Below, piece by piece: positions 1 to 8,381 of a stretch of DNA of 64,000 bases. The notes under the pieces were generated by a model that was given only the letters and a program-made list of their open reading frames with translations, had not been told where the DNA came from and did not search any database. A program made the translations under genes and the position numbers. The DNA is from JAJDXO01 sp965207535 (lineage in GTDB: Bacteria; Pseudomonadota; Alphaproteobacteria; Rhodospirillales; UBA2165): contig CBDBMR010000013.1 of the NCBI GenBank assembly GCA_965207535.1, forward strand, positions 297,122 to 361,121, in the 5' to 3' direction. Every line of letters begins with the position of its first letter. Position 1 is the stretch's first letter.

Positions 1-2905
1 CCATTCGGCGCATCATGGTCTCGTCGCCGGGGGCGAACGCAGCGTATACGGAGCGGAACGCATCCATCCCGTCCGGAAATTGCCGCAGGTGGAACAGAGC
101 CCTCGTCCTGATCCATCCCATGAGCCACCGGGGCTCGGCCTTCTCATTGTCTGCCAGGGTGCCCAGTCTGCGTTCAAGTTCGTCGCAGGTGCGCAGGGCT
201 TCCTCGGCTTGACCGGTCTGGGCCTGCATCTTCGCCTTGTGGGTAAGAAACAGGACGGTCGCGAGCCGGAGTTCCGGCATGTCGGTGTCCCCGAAACGCT
301 CGATCGCCCCTTCACAGGTGGCAATGGCCGCATTGGGGTCGCCGGACTGTTCCTGCAGGATTCCGATATTGGACAGTAGTGAGGCCATGGGCAACCGGAT
401 CTGGGCTGCAACGCTCTCTCCAAAGGACTCGACTGCCCCGTCGTAGATCGTCATCACCTCCCCGAGGCCTCCGAGCTGTCCTTGTGCTAATCTCTTATTG
501 AGCGATGCCAATGCGACCTGTGTCGAAAGTTCCGGCGCCTCGCAGTCTCCGAAGCGTTTGCTGATCCGGTCCCAGGCTGCGACCGCCTCCGCGGCGTTGC
601 CAGCCTGCAGGTGCAAGCCTGCCTTGCAGTTCAGCGCCATCGCCACGAGCAGCCGGACTTCCGGTGAATCGCCGGCTCCGAAACGCTCGACTACCTGGTC
701 GCAGATCATGATGGCGTCATCTGTTTTCCCTAGCCGCCCGAGCGCAGACGCCTTGTTGACCCACGCTATGGCGACCGCAAGCTGAAGCCCCGGCGAGTCG
801 CTCGCGTCAAACCGCTTAATCAGGGCTTCGTTGGTAGTAACCATCGCCTGGGCGTCACCTAGAGGTTCTGAAGCAACGACTTTGGAGAGCAGCGCCTGCG
901 CGATCGGCAACTGGACCTCCGGTGCGTCGCTGGTACCGAAGCGTTCGAGCACTTCATCAAACACGGCAGCCGCCGCCTCGACCTCGCCAAGCCATCCTAG
1001 CACGGTTGCCTTAGTCGCCAGCGCCGTGGCGACCATTCCCTGAATCTCTGGCGCATCGCTTTCACTGAAGCGCATAACCGTCTCGTTGCAGGCGGCCACC
1101 GCCGCAGCGTGCTCGCCGAGATGCTCCAAGGCAATTGCCTTGCTAGCTAACGTCCTGGCGAGCACCGTCTGAAGCTCCTGAGCGTCGTCGGCACCGAAGC
1201 GCACAACGACTTCGTCGAAGACCGCCACCGCCGCCTCCAACTCGCCGAGTTGTCCGTACAATGCTCCCTTGTTGGCCGACGCATTGGCTACCGAAACCCG
1301 GATCTCCAGCGCATCGCTGGCGCCAAACCGATCGATCAACTGCTCCCAAGCCGCGTCCGCCGCGTCCGGTCGGTCCAGATGGGCATATGCAACACCTTTC
1401 GCATTCAGCATCCGGGCAGCAATTGAGGCTCGGGGGCGAGACGAAACTCCGCTCCCGCCGGTCAGATATTGGTCTGCGATCTCGATGATTTGCTCGAATT
1501 CGCCCTCGTCGGTCGCGGCTTGAATCTTCTCCAAGAGCCGCTCAGCCTCCTCGTCGTCTGGAGTCTCGATCCCGCTGGTGAGTTCTTCCAACTCTCGGCA
1601 CCTCTCGGCGGAGAACGCACGGCGAACCTCAGGGGTTTCGGCGAGCGCCCGTCGAAACCCCTCTTGCAAGACCGGCCACAGCAGGGCCTCCGCTTTCAGT
1701 GCGACGGACATGTCCACCAGTTCGTCCTCGGTGTAGAACACGGCCATGAATTGGATCAGGCTCCGGACGACGGTCGCCTCGTCGCGTTCGCGCCGCAGTC
1801 TGTAGTAGATGCTGTAGAGGCGCTCTGCCGCCATGTACCGTCGCTTCCTGCCACTGCCTTCCACGACTACTGCACCGCGCTCAACGAGTCGGCCGAGCAG
1901 GGTCGACACCGGGCGAACATCCATGCGCGCCCGTGCCGCGATCTCGCCGGTGGTCGAGGATTGCCACAGGTCGATCACCGCGAGATAGACCCGTCGCTCG
2001 GTTTTTGCGAAGCCCTCCAGATGAGCACGGAAGTACTCGGTGTGGTCATCGATCAGCGTCACCAGTTGTTCCATCAGTTGGCGCAGGGAGCGGTGGCGCG
2101 CGAACCCGGCCACAATGACCAGAAGCCGAGGATTTCCGCCGGTCAAGATTTCCAACGGCCGAATCTCGCGCTCGTCGGCCTCATCGCCGCTCACTGCCCG
2201 CCACAGGTGCCTGCACTCTCCGGTATCGAGAGGCTCCAGGCGCAGGATTCGAAACAGCTCGAAGAACGGCTCCCGTGCGTCATCGAGCCCCTTGAAACGA
2301 CTGGTGGCGGTGGCAAGCAGAATGATCTGGGGCTCCGCTTGCAACACCCTGCGAAGTTTCCACCCGAAGTCGCTGTCAACGCTCTCGCACAGCGCCTGCA
2401 TGTTTTCGACCATGAGCACGAGCTTCCTGCCGAGCCGGTCCGACGCTTCCAGGACGGTTGCGCGGGCACGTTCGGCCAGATCCTCCCCGCGCCATCCGGC
2501 GGCCAGTTCGTTGTGCGCCTCTTGCAGTTCCCGCGCGAGTTCGGAATTACATTGCCGGCTCTCGCGCGCTAGGTGGAACAGGGTCTCAAGCCAGAAGTCT
2601 GCAAGGGTAAATATCTCCTGGCTTTCCTCCATGAACCGGACGGGCAGCAGCCGCTCCGACAGCGTGCCGCCGGCACGCAGTTCCGCGGCGATGCGGGCGA
2701 GCAGCATGGTCTTCCCGCGACCGCGGGGGGCGACAATCAGGACGTGCTGGCAGGACGGTGAGTCGACGTTCCCTCGCAGGACCTCCAGAACGAGTTCGAG
2801 CTTTGCCTGCCTGACTACGAACTGTCTCGTCACCTCTTCGTCTGACTGGAGAGTGCCGGGATTGAACTTACGAACCGGTGCTGGCAAATCGGGCGATGCG
2901 TTCAT
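1..2905 (-). CDS. AAA-type ATPase with winged helix and TPR repeats (3' end off window)
   Basis: Read directly on the minus strand; open from its ATG to the window edge, so the C-terminus is missing. Walker A (APRGRGKT) lies at residues 59-66 and a Walker B-like strand (LVLMVEN) near 162-168. A winged-helix-like segment (EIAARARMDVRPVSTLLGRL) follows the ATPase. The rest is at least eight degenerate TPR units with a period of about 50 residues, each carrying an 'F/E..V..RFG' helix. The start has a strong GGAGGG site and lies 11 bp after the stop of the upstream ATPase gene, so the two form an operon. The AAA-wHTH-TPR order is that of STAND-like signalling ATPases; role in defence or regulation is inference. 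Confidence 0.85.
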   Translation of the reverse strand, partial: MNASPDLPAPVRKFNPGTLQSDEEVTRQFVVRQAKLELVLEVLRGNVDSPSCQHVLIVAPRGRGKTMLLARIAAELRAGGTLSERLLPVRFMEESQEIFTLADFWLETLFHLARESRQCNSELARELQEAHNELAAGWRGEDLAERARATVLEASDRLGRKLVLMVENMQALCESVDSDFGWKLRRVLQAEPQIILLATATSRFKGLDDAREPFFELFRILRLEPLDTGECRHLWRAVSGDEADEREIRPLEILTGGNPRLLVIVAGFARHRSLRQLMEQLVTLIDDHTEYFRAHLEGFAKTERRVYLAVIDLWQSSTTGEIAARARMDVRPVSTLLGRLVERGAVVVEGSGRKRRYMAAERLYSIYYRLRRERDEATVVRSLIQFMAVFYTEDELVDMSVALKAEALLWPVLQEGFRRALAETPEVRRAFSAERCRELEELTSGIETPDDEEAERLLEKIQAATDEGEFEQIIEIADQYLTGGSGVSSRPRASIAARMLNAKGVAYAHLDRPDAADAAWEQLIDRFGASDALEIRVSVANASANKGALYGQLGELEAAVAVFDEVVVRFGADDAQELQTVLARTLASKAIALEHLGEHAAAVAACNETVMRFSESDAPEIQGMVATALATKATVLGWLGEVEAAAAVFDEVLERFGTSDAPEVQLPIAQALLSKVVASEPLGDAQAMVTTNEALIKRFDASDSPGLQLAVAIAWVNKASALGRLGKTDDAIMICDQVVERFGAGDSPEVRLLVAMALNCKAGLHLQAGNAAEAVAAWDRISKRFGDCEAPELSTQVALASLNKRLAQGQLGGLGEVMTIYDGAVESFGESVAAQIRLPMASLLSNIGILQEQSGDPNAAIATCEGAIERFGDTDMPELRLATVLFLTHKAKMQAQTGQAEEALRTCDELERRLGTLADNEKAEPRWLMGWIRTRALFHLRQFPDGMDAFRSVYAAFAPGDETMMRRM

Positions 2906-2916
2906 CGGTGCCCTCC

Positions 2917-4152
2917 TCAATCCTTACCAGAGACACGATTCCGGATGGGAACGTGATGATCACAATGGCGTGCCTTCCACCAGTCCCTCAGCAGTGGAAA
3001 CCGGAAGCGGTGCCCATGTTCGGTGGCTTCGAGGTAGCCGTCGTGGTCCAGGACTTCGAGCACCTCCGCGATGCGGTCGGGGAGGTTGTCTCCCATCTGG
3101 GCATGCAGCCGCGATAGATACTCGCCAGCCTCCGGCGTGAATACGCCTTCGGCGGCTGCCTCGGCGAGGATCTCCAACGCGATTGTACAACTTTCTTCGT
3201 CGCCCAATCCTTCCTCAAGACGTGTCCGGTAGTGCGCAAGATCGTTGTCCCCGGAAGGCCCGAGAAGTTCGCGCCGCACCTCCGCGACATCCTCCCTGGT
3301 GGCGTGATTACGGTTCTGCATCGTGGCGAACTCCTGCAATCGCGCGAAGAAGGATTGGATGTAGTGGGGAATGCCGATGCCGAGTGTTTCATGGACGGCA
3401 TCCGCCACCCCGTCCTCGAATTGCAGTCCATTGTCCTCGGCAAGACGTTCAAGACACTCGACACTGGTTTCGCACGTCCATGGCCCAAGCCGAATGGAGT
3501 GGAGATGGTTGATCCGGTCGGGAATACCAAGCCTCCGCACGAGGGGTGCGAGTCCGATGCTGCCCGATACGACGAGGACCGGAGAGTTGCCCTCGACGCT
3601 CTGGAGCGTACCTCTCAGCCAACGCAAAAAGTCGTCGACCCGCTGTGCACCGTCGTCCTCCCGGAGCATCCTCGACAGGAATATCGGCAGTTCGTCGATG
3701 GCGAGGAGAACCGGCTTGTCGTGCTCCGCGCATGTATGGATAAGCCGTTCTCCGTGGCGCCGCCAACTTCCACTTCCGATTCCGTCCCGGAGCTTCAGAC
3801 GAAGGGAGAAGGCATCAACCTGCTCAATCCGTTCGCCGAGCCAGTGCCCCATTGGTGCGGCGAAGCGCGACCAAATTCCACGAACGGGCAGAACCGCCTC
3901 CGCGAGACCGGCGATGACGTCCTTCTCGCTGGTTGCTCCTTCCACATCGATTAAGAGAAAGACCCATCCCTTGGTCTCCAGCCTTCGTCCCAGCTCCTGG
4001 AGGATGCTGGTCTTGCCCATGCGCCGCTGCCCGGTCAGCAGCAGGTGGTTGCCTGCGTGCACTCGTTCTTCCAGTATCCGAAGCTCGGACTCGCGGTCGA
4101 AGAAGTTGTCGCCGCTGACCCAGCGGCCGGTGGAGGATCTCATGGTTGCCAA
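2917..4152 (-). CDS. AAA ATPase with C-terminal winged helix
   Basis: 411 residues. Walker A (GQRRMGKT) at residues 41-48 and Walker B (LLAIDE) at 149-154; the N-terminal 'FFDRESELRILEERV' is the usual lead-in of archaeal-type ATPase (ATPase_2/AAA_16) domains. The last 90 residues (LEVLDHDGYLEATEHGHRFRFPLL) look like a winged helix. First gene of a two-gene operon with the TPR-bearing ATPase downstream. An alternative start is Met4. The gene follows a repeat-rich promoter region with a 16-bp palindrome 10 bp upstream of the ATG, suggesting tight transcriptional control. No DNA-modifying domain is visible; the pair may act as sensor and effector, which is inference. Confidence 0.85.
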   Translation of the reverse strand: MATMRSSTGRWVSGDNFFDRESELRILEERVHAGNHLLLTGQRRMGKTSILQELGRRLETKGWVFLLIDVEGATSEKDVIAGLAEAVLPVRGIWSRFAAPMGHWLGERIEQVDAFSLRLKLRDGIGSGSWRRHGERLIHTCAEHDKPVLLAIDELPIFLSRMLREDDGAQRVDDFLRWLRGTLQSVEGNSPVLVVSGSIGLAPLVRRLGIPDRINHLHSIRLGPWTCETSVECLERLAEDNGLQFEDGVADAVHETLGIGIPHYIQSFFARLQEFATMQNRNHATREDVAEVRRELLGPSGDNDLAHYRTRLEEGLGDEESCTIALEILAEAAAEGVFTPEAGEYLSRLHAQMGDNLPDRIAEVLEVLDHDGYLEATEHGHRFRFPLLRDWWKARHCDHHVPIRNRVSGKD

Positions 4153-4161
4153 ATTCCACAG

Positions 4162-4214
4162 TCAACGAATTCGTTGAACAATATACATCAACGTATTCTT
4201 TATCAACGTCGTTG
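4162..4214 (-). promoter_or_regulatory. Operator-like repeat array upstream of the two-ATPase operon
   Basis: A perfect 16-bp palindrome (TCAACGAATTCGTTGA) lies at 4162-4177. Two direct copies of ATCAACGT follow at 4187-4194 and 4202-4209, and the second forms an inverted repeat CAACGTCGTTG at 4204-4214. All share the TCAACG half-site. The array covers the likely promoter and 5' leader of the ATPase operon, which starts at 4152. A repressor site is the simplest reading; no dedicated regulator gene is adjacent, so a winged helix of the ATPases is one candidate binder. Confidence 0.6.
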
Positions 4215-4330
4215 TTGACTACAAAATTGTTGACAGCAACCACAGTCGGACCAGGGTCTGTACTCAATTAGGGGGTTCCTGCTTTTGCGGCTTTGTGATT
4301 CAAGCTTTCCGAAGATGAAAGGAAGCTCGG

Positions 4331-4597
4331 ATGTTACGTTCGTTGATTTGGCTGAGCGACGAGGAATGGCGTCGGATTGAACCTTGGTTGCCACGCGGGC
4401 GCTGCGGGGCGCGCTGCGTTGATGACCGGCGGGTCATCTCGGGCATCATTCACGTCCTGAAGACGGGGTGCCGGTAGCGGAATTGCCCGGCGGACTATGG
4501 CCCCTATACGACGATCTACAACCGCTCCAACCGGTGGAGCAAGCAGGGCGTGTGGGAGGACGTTTTCTATGGCCTACTTGGCACCGGATATCGTTGA
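4331..4597 (+). pseudogene. IS5-family transposase N-terminal remnant with an amber codon
   Basis: The frame reads WLSDEEWRRIEPWLP, then VDDRRVISGIIHVLKTGCR, a stop, then NCPADYGPYTTIYNRSNRW. This is the recognisable start of IS5-group transposases (the 'W-L-S-D-E-Q-W' and 'DDRRVISGI' blocks). The TAG at 4475-4477 sits where a conserved Trp (TGG) is expected, so one substitution killed it. The catalytic part downstream is absent and no terminal repeats were found. A dead fragment left by an old insertion. Confidence 0.8.
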
Positions 4598-4762
4598 GGC
4601 AAACCGCAACGACCGACAACTGGTGGAGCTAACCGTTGAAGAGTTGCGACGGTTACGCCCAGTTCTACGTTATTGGGCGGGTCAGCGCCAGCATCTACAC
4701 CTCTTCAATAACAGATAGTTCGCCAAGACATCCGGCTACGGACTAATGCCGAGCAGCCGAGG

Positions 4763-7003
4763 CTACCTCTCCGCTCCGAAGGCATCTGAATCTCGGCAAC
4801 ACTTTTTGTACTTTTTTCCGCTGCCACATGGGCATGGCTCATTGACACCTATCTTTTGCCTGCGGCGCTGCCCCGGGCTTTCGATCTTTAGCTTACGCGA
4901 TCCCTTTGTTCCAAACGCCCTTACTGCTCGGTCCATCCCTAAATCGTAGACCCATGGGTCATGAAGTCCCATGGCAAGTACCATTTCTCCGCGATTGACT
5001 GGACTCAATGCTATTCCAAACCACGTTGCTGCTTTGGATCGATACTTGGCTAGCTTGCAATGGGCTTCCAGACGCTCTCGGATCTTCGTTGCAGAACTAA
5101 AGCCGCAATGCAACGTCACCCCGGAGTTTTTCAATGCAATACTAAAATCGTGGACGCCTCCGGAAGCATTTGCGCGCGAAAAGATTGCATCGATGGCTTG
5201 TGAGACTTGCTCAGCTGTCTCAGAACTGGCTTCAAGCAGCAGGAATCCTAAGTCCAATACCCGTCCCTCTCTCAGTTCGCCGATTTGCTGTATCAACGAA
5301 CCGAAAAGAGTCCCATTGAAATTTGTAAGGATGCCGGACGGCACCTGATCTGCGGGGACGCCTGCTCTTCGCCCCAACATTGCGGCATCGACGGGGGCGG
5401 AGAATTCTTGTCCGAGATCTACCCGATCCAGATTGTCCTTGAACCACAAATTTTGACTGAGGTGAAAGCCGAGTACGGCATACTCACTGACTGATTGAAC
5501 CGTTCGCGCAAATTTTGCACGCCGATTTAGAAAGCTCAGGAAGTAAAGTGGGCTTTCAAGCAGTTCGCATGCCACATCAAGAAAGAAGACATCAATGATA
5601 TACGGGGAACGGATTACATCGTGTTCGTGGAGAGAAACAAATTCATCGGTGAAATGAGGCAATCCCGGAAAGTAATCGGCAACCACACATAGCAAAAAAA
5701 CTTCGGTGAAATCCCGAGTAATTTCCAGAGGAGCATCCTGCCCATCCCTGAGTTGGCAATCCTTTGCCAGTAGGTGTTGTGCACATGCGAACCCTTGATC
5801 ATACGCATCTTGAACAGCCTTCTGGAGATCCCTCTGTATGGCCTCATCCGAGCCTTTTCTCGCTGCCTCGGTAAGTTTTTTGGACTTGGCCTGTAGTACA
5901 ATTGCTCGATCGCCAAGTGTAACGAGTACGTCAATCTCACCCGCGGTCTTTCCACGTTTGTCGTATAGCGTGACGTTCTGATGCACATGTGCCGTGCCAA
6001 ATACCGAAGCCAATCGGTTTGCAGAAAGTCTTTCTGTGAATCTGCCTCGATTTTTAGCGGCGGCATTCTTGTAGTCTCTATCTTGCTGCATCCAGAAGAA
6101 TGGCGTCTCGTAAGAACTTTCCGCCAAAGAATACAATTGAAAAAGCAGAAACGAGCCGTCGTTCAGGAGAATGATCGGATATGACGATAGTTGATTCCAT
6201 GCACCGATCTCCGAATATCGACCCTCAAGCGGCAACTCTTCCAAACTGAATGCCGTCACCAGGGATCGAACCCGTTCGATTGGTACGCAGCAAACACCCG
6301 CGATTTGTTGGGGCGTAAATCGAAATGCGGATAGCAAGGAAAGATCGTCTAGCGCTTCCGGTGTAAAGGAACTCCGGAGGCGAGTAATTTCATTTGTTTG
6401 AAGTGTGGAAACCGCACGACAAAACGCAGGGACATCCGTGGGTGCATACCCGTGCTCGGCCAAGAGCCAATCGCCATCATCTCGATATCTTTGGGCCGCG
6501 AAATCCCAATACTGAAAGTCATAAGCTGCTTCAGCCGCGTAGAAAATTGGTTCACGATAAGTCTTGCCATGTGTACTTGAAGCGTCTGACAGACTTTCTC
6601 CCTGCATTGTGCCGCTCAGTCTCTCAAACATGGGAATGCTCAATGTGTGATGAAGCTCTTTTAGCAAGCTTTCGACATCGTCAATTTGGCGTTGTGTTTC
6701 GCTCGGGGGAGGTAGGGTTAGGTCAAGCGGCGCGCTAACCATCAATCGAGCCAAAAGGGAGACTTCAGAACGAACTAGCTGCTCTTCATTTGAGAAGTGC
6801 GACAAGTCTTCTGGCAGCAGTTTTTCATCGTACCCAAAGAAGTTCTCGCGCCAGCAGAGGTATGCGAGTGTGTGAGCAAAGCCGGGCCTGCAGCATACTT
6901 CCTCAAGGTCAGCCAGCACTTCGCCTTCGGGCCGATACGCGGGAATTTCGATGCTCGCCAAATCCATTGATTTGGGCTTACGTTTCTCTTTCTTGCTCGC
7001 CAT
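4763..7003 (-). CDS. Large PD-(D/E)XK-like protein with C-terminal SEC-C zinc motif
   Basis: 746 residues from the chosen ATG (MASKKEKRKP); a GTG further up would add 21 residues with no better ribosome site. The end carries a SEC-C motif (PCPCGSGKKYKKCC), a zinc-binding tail known from SecA and many unrelated proteins. In the middle, GEIDVLV, about ten residues, then VLQAKSK, matches the D...(E/Q)xK core of PD-(D/E)XK nucleases such as NERD and restriction-like domains. The N-terminal 350 residues are not recognised. It is more AT-rich than its neighbours and stands alone between two transposase remnants, which suggests acquisition. Nuclease activity is inferred from the motif only. Confidence 0.75.
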   Translation of the reverse strand: MASKKEKRKPKSMDLASIEIPAYRPEGEVLADLEEVCCRPGFAHTLAYLCWRENFFGYDEKLLPEDLSHFSNEEQLVRSEVSLLARLMVSAPLDLTLPPPSETQRQIDDVESLLKELHHTLSIPMFERLSGTMQGESLSDASSTHGKTYREPIFYAAEAAYDFQYWDFAAQRYRDDGDWLLAEHGYAPTDVPAFCRAVSTLQTNEITRLRSSFTPEALDDLSLLSAFRFTPQQIAGVCCVPIERVRSLVTAFSLEELPLEGRYSEIGAWNQLSSYPIILLNDGSFLLFQLYSLAESSYETPFFWMQQDRDYKNAAAKNRGRFTERLSANRLASVFGTAHVHQNVTLYDKRGKTAGEIDVLVTLGDRAIVLQAKSKKLTEAARKGSDEAIQRDLQKAVQDAYDQGFACAQHLLAKDCQLRDGQDAPLEITRDFTEVFLLCVVADYFPGLPHFTDEFVSLHEHDVIRSPYIIDVFFLDVACELLESPLYFLSFLNRRAKFARTVQSVSEYAVLGFHLSQNLWFKDNLDRVDLGQEFSAPVDAAMLGRRAGVPADQVPSGILTNFNGTLFGSLIQQIGELREGRVLDLGFLLLEASSETAEQVSQAIDAIFSRANASGGVHDFSIALKNSGVTLHCGFSSATKIRERLEAHCKLAKYRSKAATWFGIALSPVNRGEMVLAMGLHDPWVYDLGMDRAVRAFGTKGSRKLKIESPGQRRRQKIGVNEPCPCGSGKKYKKCCRDSDAFGAER

Positions 7004-7209
7004 GCCAAGAAGATAGGAGATGCTTTTCCCTTTGCAATGGTAAGCGAACGAGTTGTGCCATCTCACCGAGTTAGTGAATCACCAGAAGTATCAACTCAAC
7101 CATGTCGGCAGACGCGCCTTCAGGGGAGACACCTGGCGAATGCTTCTGGAGCAATACAACGCCGCGTCCGGCGGCAATCCCTTGGGACTGCTCCCGGCTT
7201 GGGGAGAAG

Positions 7210-7281
7210 ATGCTCTACATCGAACCGGGATCGCCGTGGGGGGCCGGCTACAACGAGTGGTGCAACGGAAAGCGTAGGTAG
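7210..7281 (+). pseudogene. Fragment of an IS3-family OrfB transposase
   Basis: About 23 codons read LYIEPGSPW..GYNEWCNGK, the signature of the last DDE block of IS3-group OrfB proteins (usually 'IEPGSPWENGY.ESFN.KLRDE'). The fragment ends at an in-frame stop after the Lys-Arg-Arg. No other part of the transposase or its ends is visible. The remaining sequence between 7004 and 7355 holds nothing I recognise. Confidence 0.55.
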
Positions 7282-7355
7282 GGTTGCAAGCGTCGGCGGC
7301 CAATTCAATTTGTCCGCACTTGCGATGAACGAGTTTATCCGGGACTATCTTACCA

Positions 7356-8156
7356 ATGCTCTGGTTCAAAGCTGAACGTATTCCTCCGGGCAACTGGCCA
7401 TTTCTGACGACAACCCATGCCGGGCTCCGTGAGCTTGAGGCTTCCCTCACCGGTTCCATTGACCTTACCGAGGGCAACAAGCAAATCACGATAACCGGTT
7501 GCCTCGACGCCTATCGCCGGGCGATCCTCCACCGGACGTTCGACCTTGCTCAAGCTGCCATCGCGTCGTGGAACGCCGGTCACTTGATCGGGTCGGTGGT
7601 TTGCGCCCGGGCTCTACTTGAAACACTGGCGACCTTTCATTCTCTCCTGACTCGGGCGCAGATCGCCGCGGACGACGGAAACTGGGAGGAGATGGGTAAG
7701 CTCGTCGACTGCTACGCTTTTTCAAGATCGCCGTCCCTGGGCAAAAGCAGACAGGAGCCAGAGACACCGCCTCGTATCGGCCCCATGGTAAGGGCATTCA
7801 TCGGAGAGACGAATCCGGGGGGCGAGAAATTCTGGGATCAGATTTGTGAGGTGGCGCATCCTAACGGCGAAACCCTGATGTCCTACGGCGGCATCCTGCA
7901 GGAACGACGTTTCGATCGGCCTTCCTCCGAGTCCAACGAGGACCGCTTGTTCCCAGCCCTGTACAACTGCCTGTATTCCTGCTGCTGGCTGATCAACGCG
8001 ATGCTCGATTTCGACATTCTTTGCGAACACATTCGCAACGGCGCGCCACCGCCCGACGACCATCCCCTCGTTCGGGAAAAGACCCTGATCGATCGCGTCG
8101 CCGACAGCTTATTGGTTGGCCTCGGCGACAAGGAATCGATAGATCAAAACGAGTAA
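7356..8156 (+). CDS. Hypothetical protein, largely helical
   Basis: 266 residues with GC-rich coding bias. No family recognised. The segment DLAQAAIASWNAGHLIGSVV followed by CARALLETLATFHSL resembles the helical core of HEPN/DUF-type proteins, in which aliphatic helices surround an Arg-Glu pair. There is no signal peptide or membrane span. The ribosome site is weak. It stands alone between the SEC-C gene and the integrase module, which reads towards it on the opposite strand. Confidence 0.6.
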   Translation: MLWFKAERIPPGNWPFLTTTHAGLRELEASLTGSIDLTEGNKQITITGCLDAYRRAILHRTFDLAQAAIASWNAGHLIGSVVCARALLETLATFHSLLTRAQIAADDGNWEEMGKLVDCYAFSRSPSLGKSRQEPETPPRIGPMVRAFIGETNPGGEKFWDQICEVAHPNGETLMSYGGILQERRFDRPSSESNEDRLFPALYNCLYSCCWLINAMLDFDILCEHIRNGAPPPDDHPLVREKTLIDRVADSLLVGLGDKESIDQNE

Positions 8157-8381
8157 TGGAACGCTGAAATCGAGGAACACAGATAAACGGCAAGGCGAAA
8201 CCGGGCTTGGCGGCTTCCTTGGGACTTGTTGGGGTGGCAGCATCACAGACGCGGAGGAATTTTCGCCTTCGACAGCTCAATGTTCATCAGAGAAATCGGC
8301 CTGATGTTGACGAAATGCTCTGCGCTGCTGCTTATTCTGTGACGCCTGTTTTCCCTGGAGTCGGCCGGTCGTGCCGACGTC

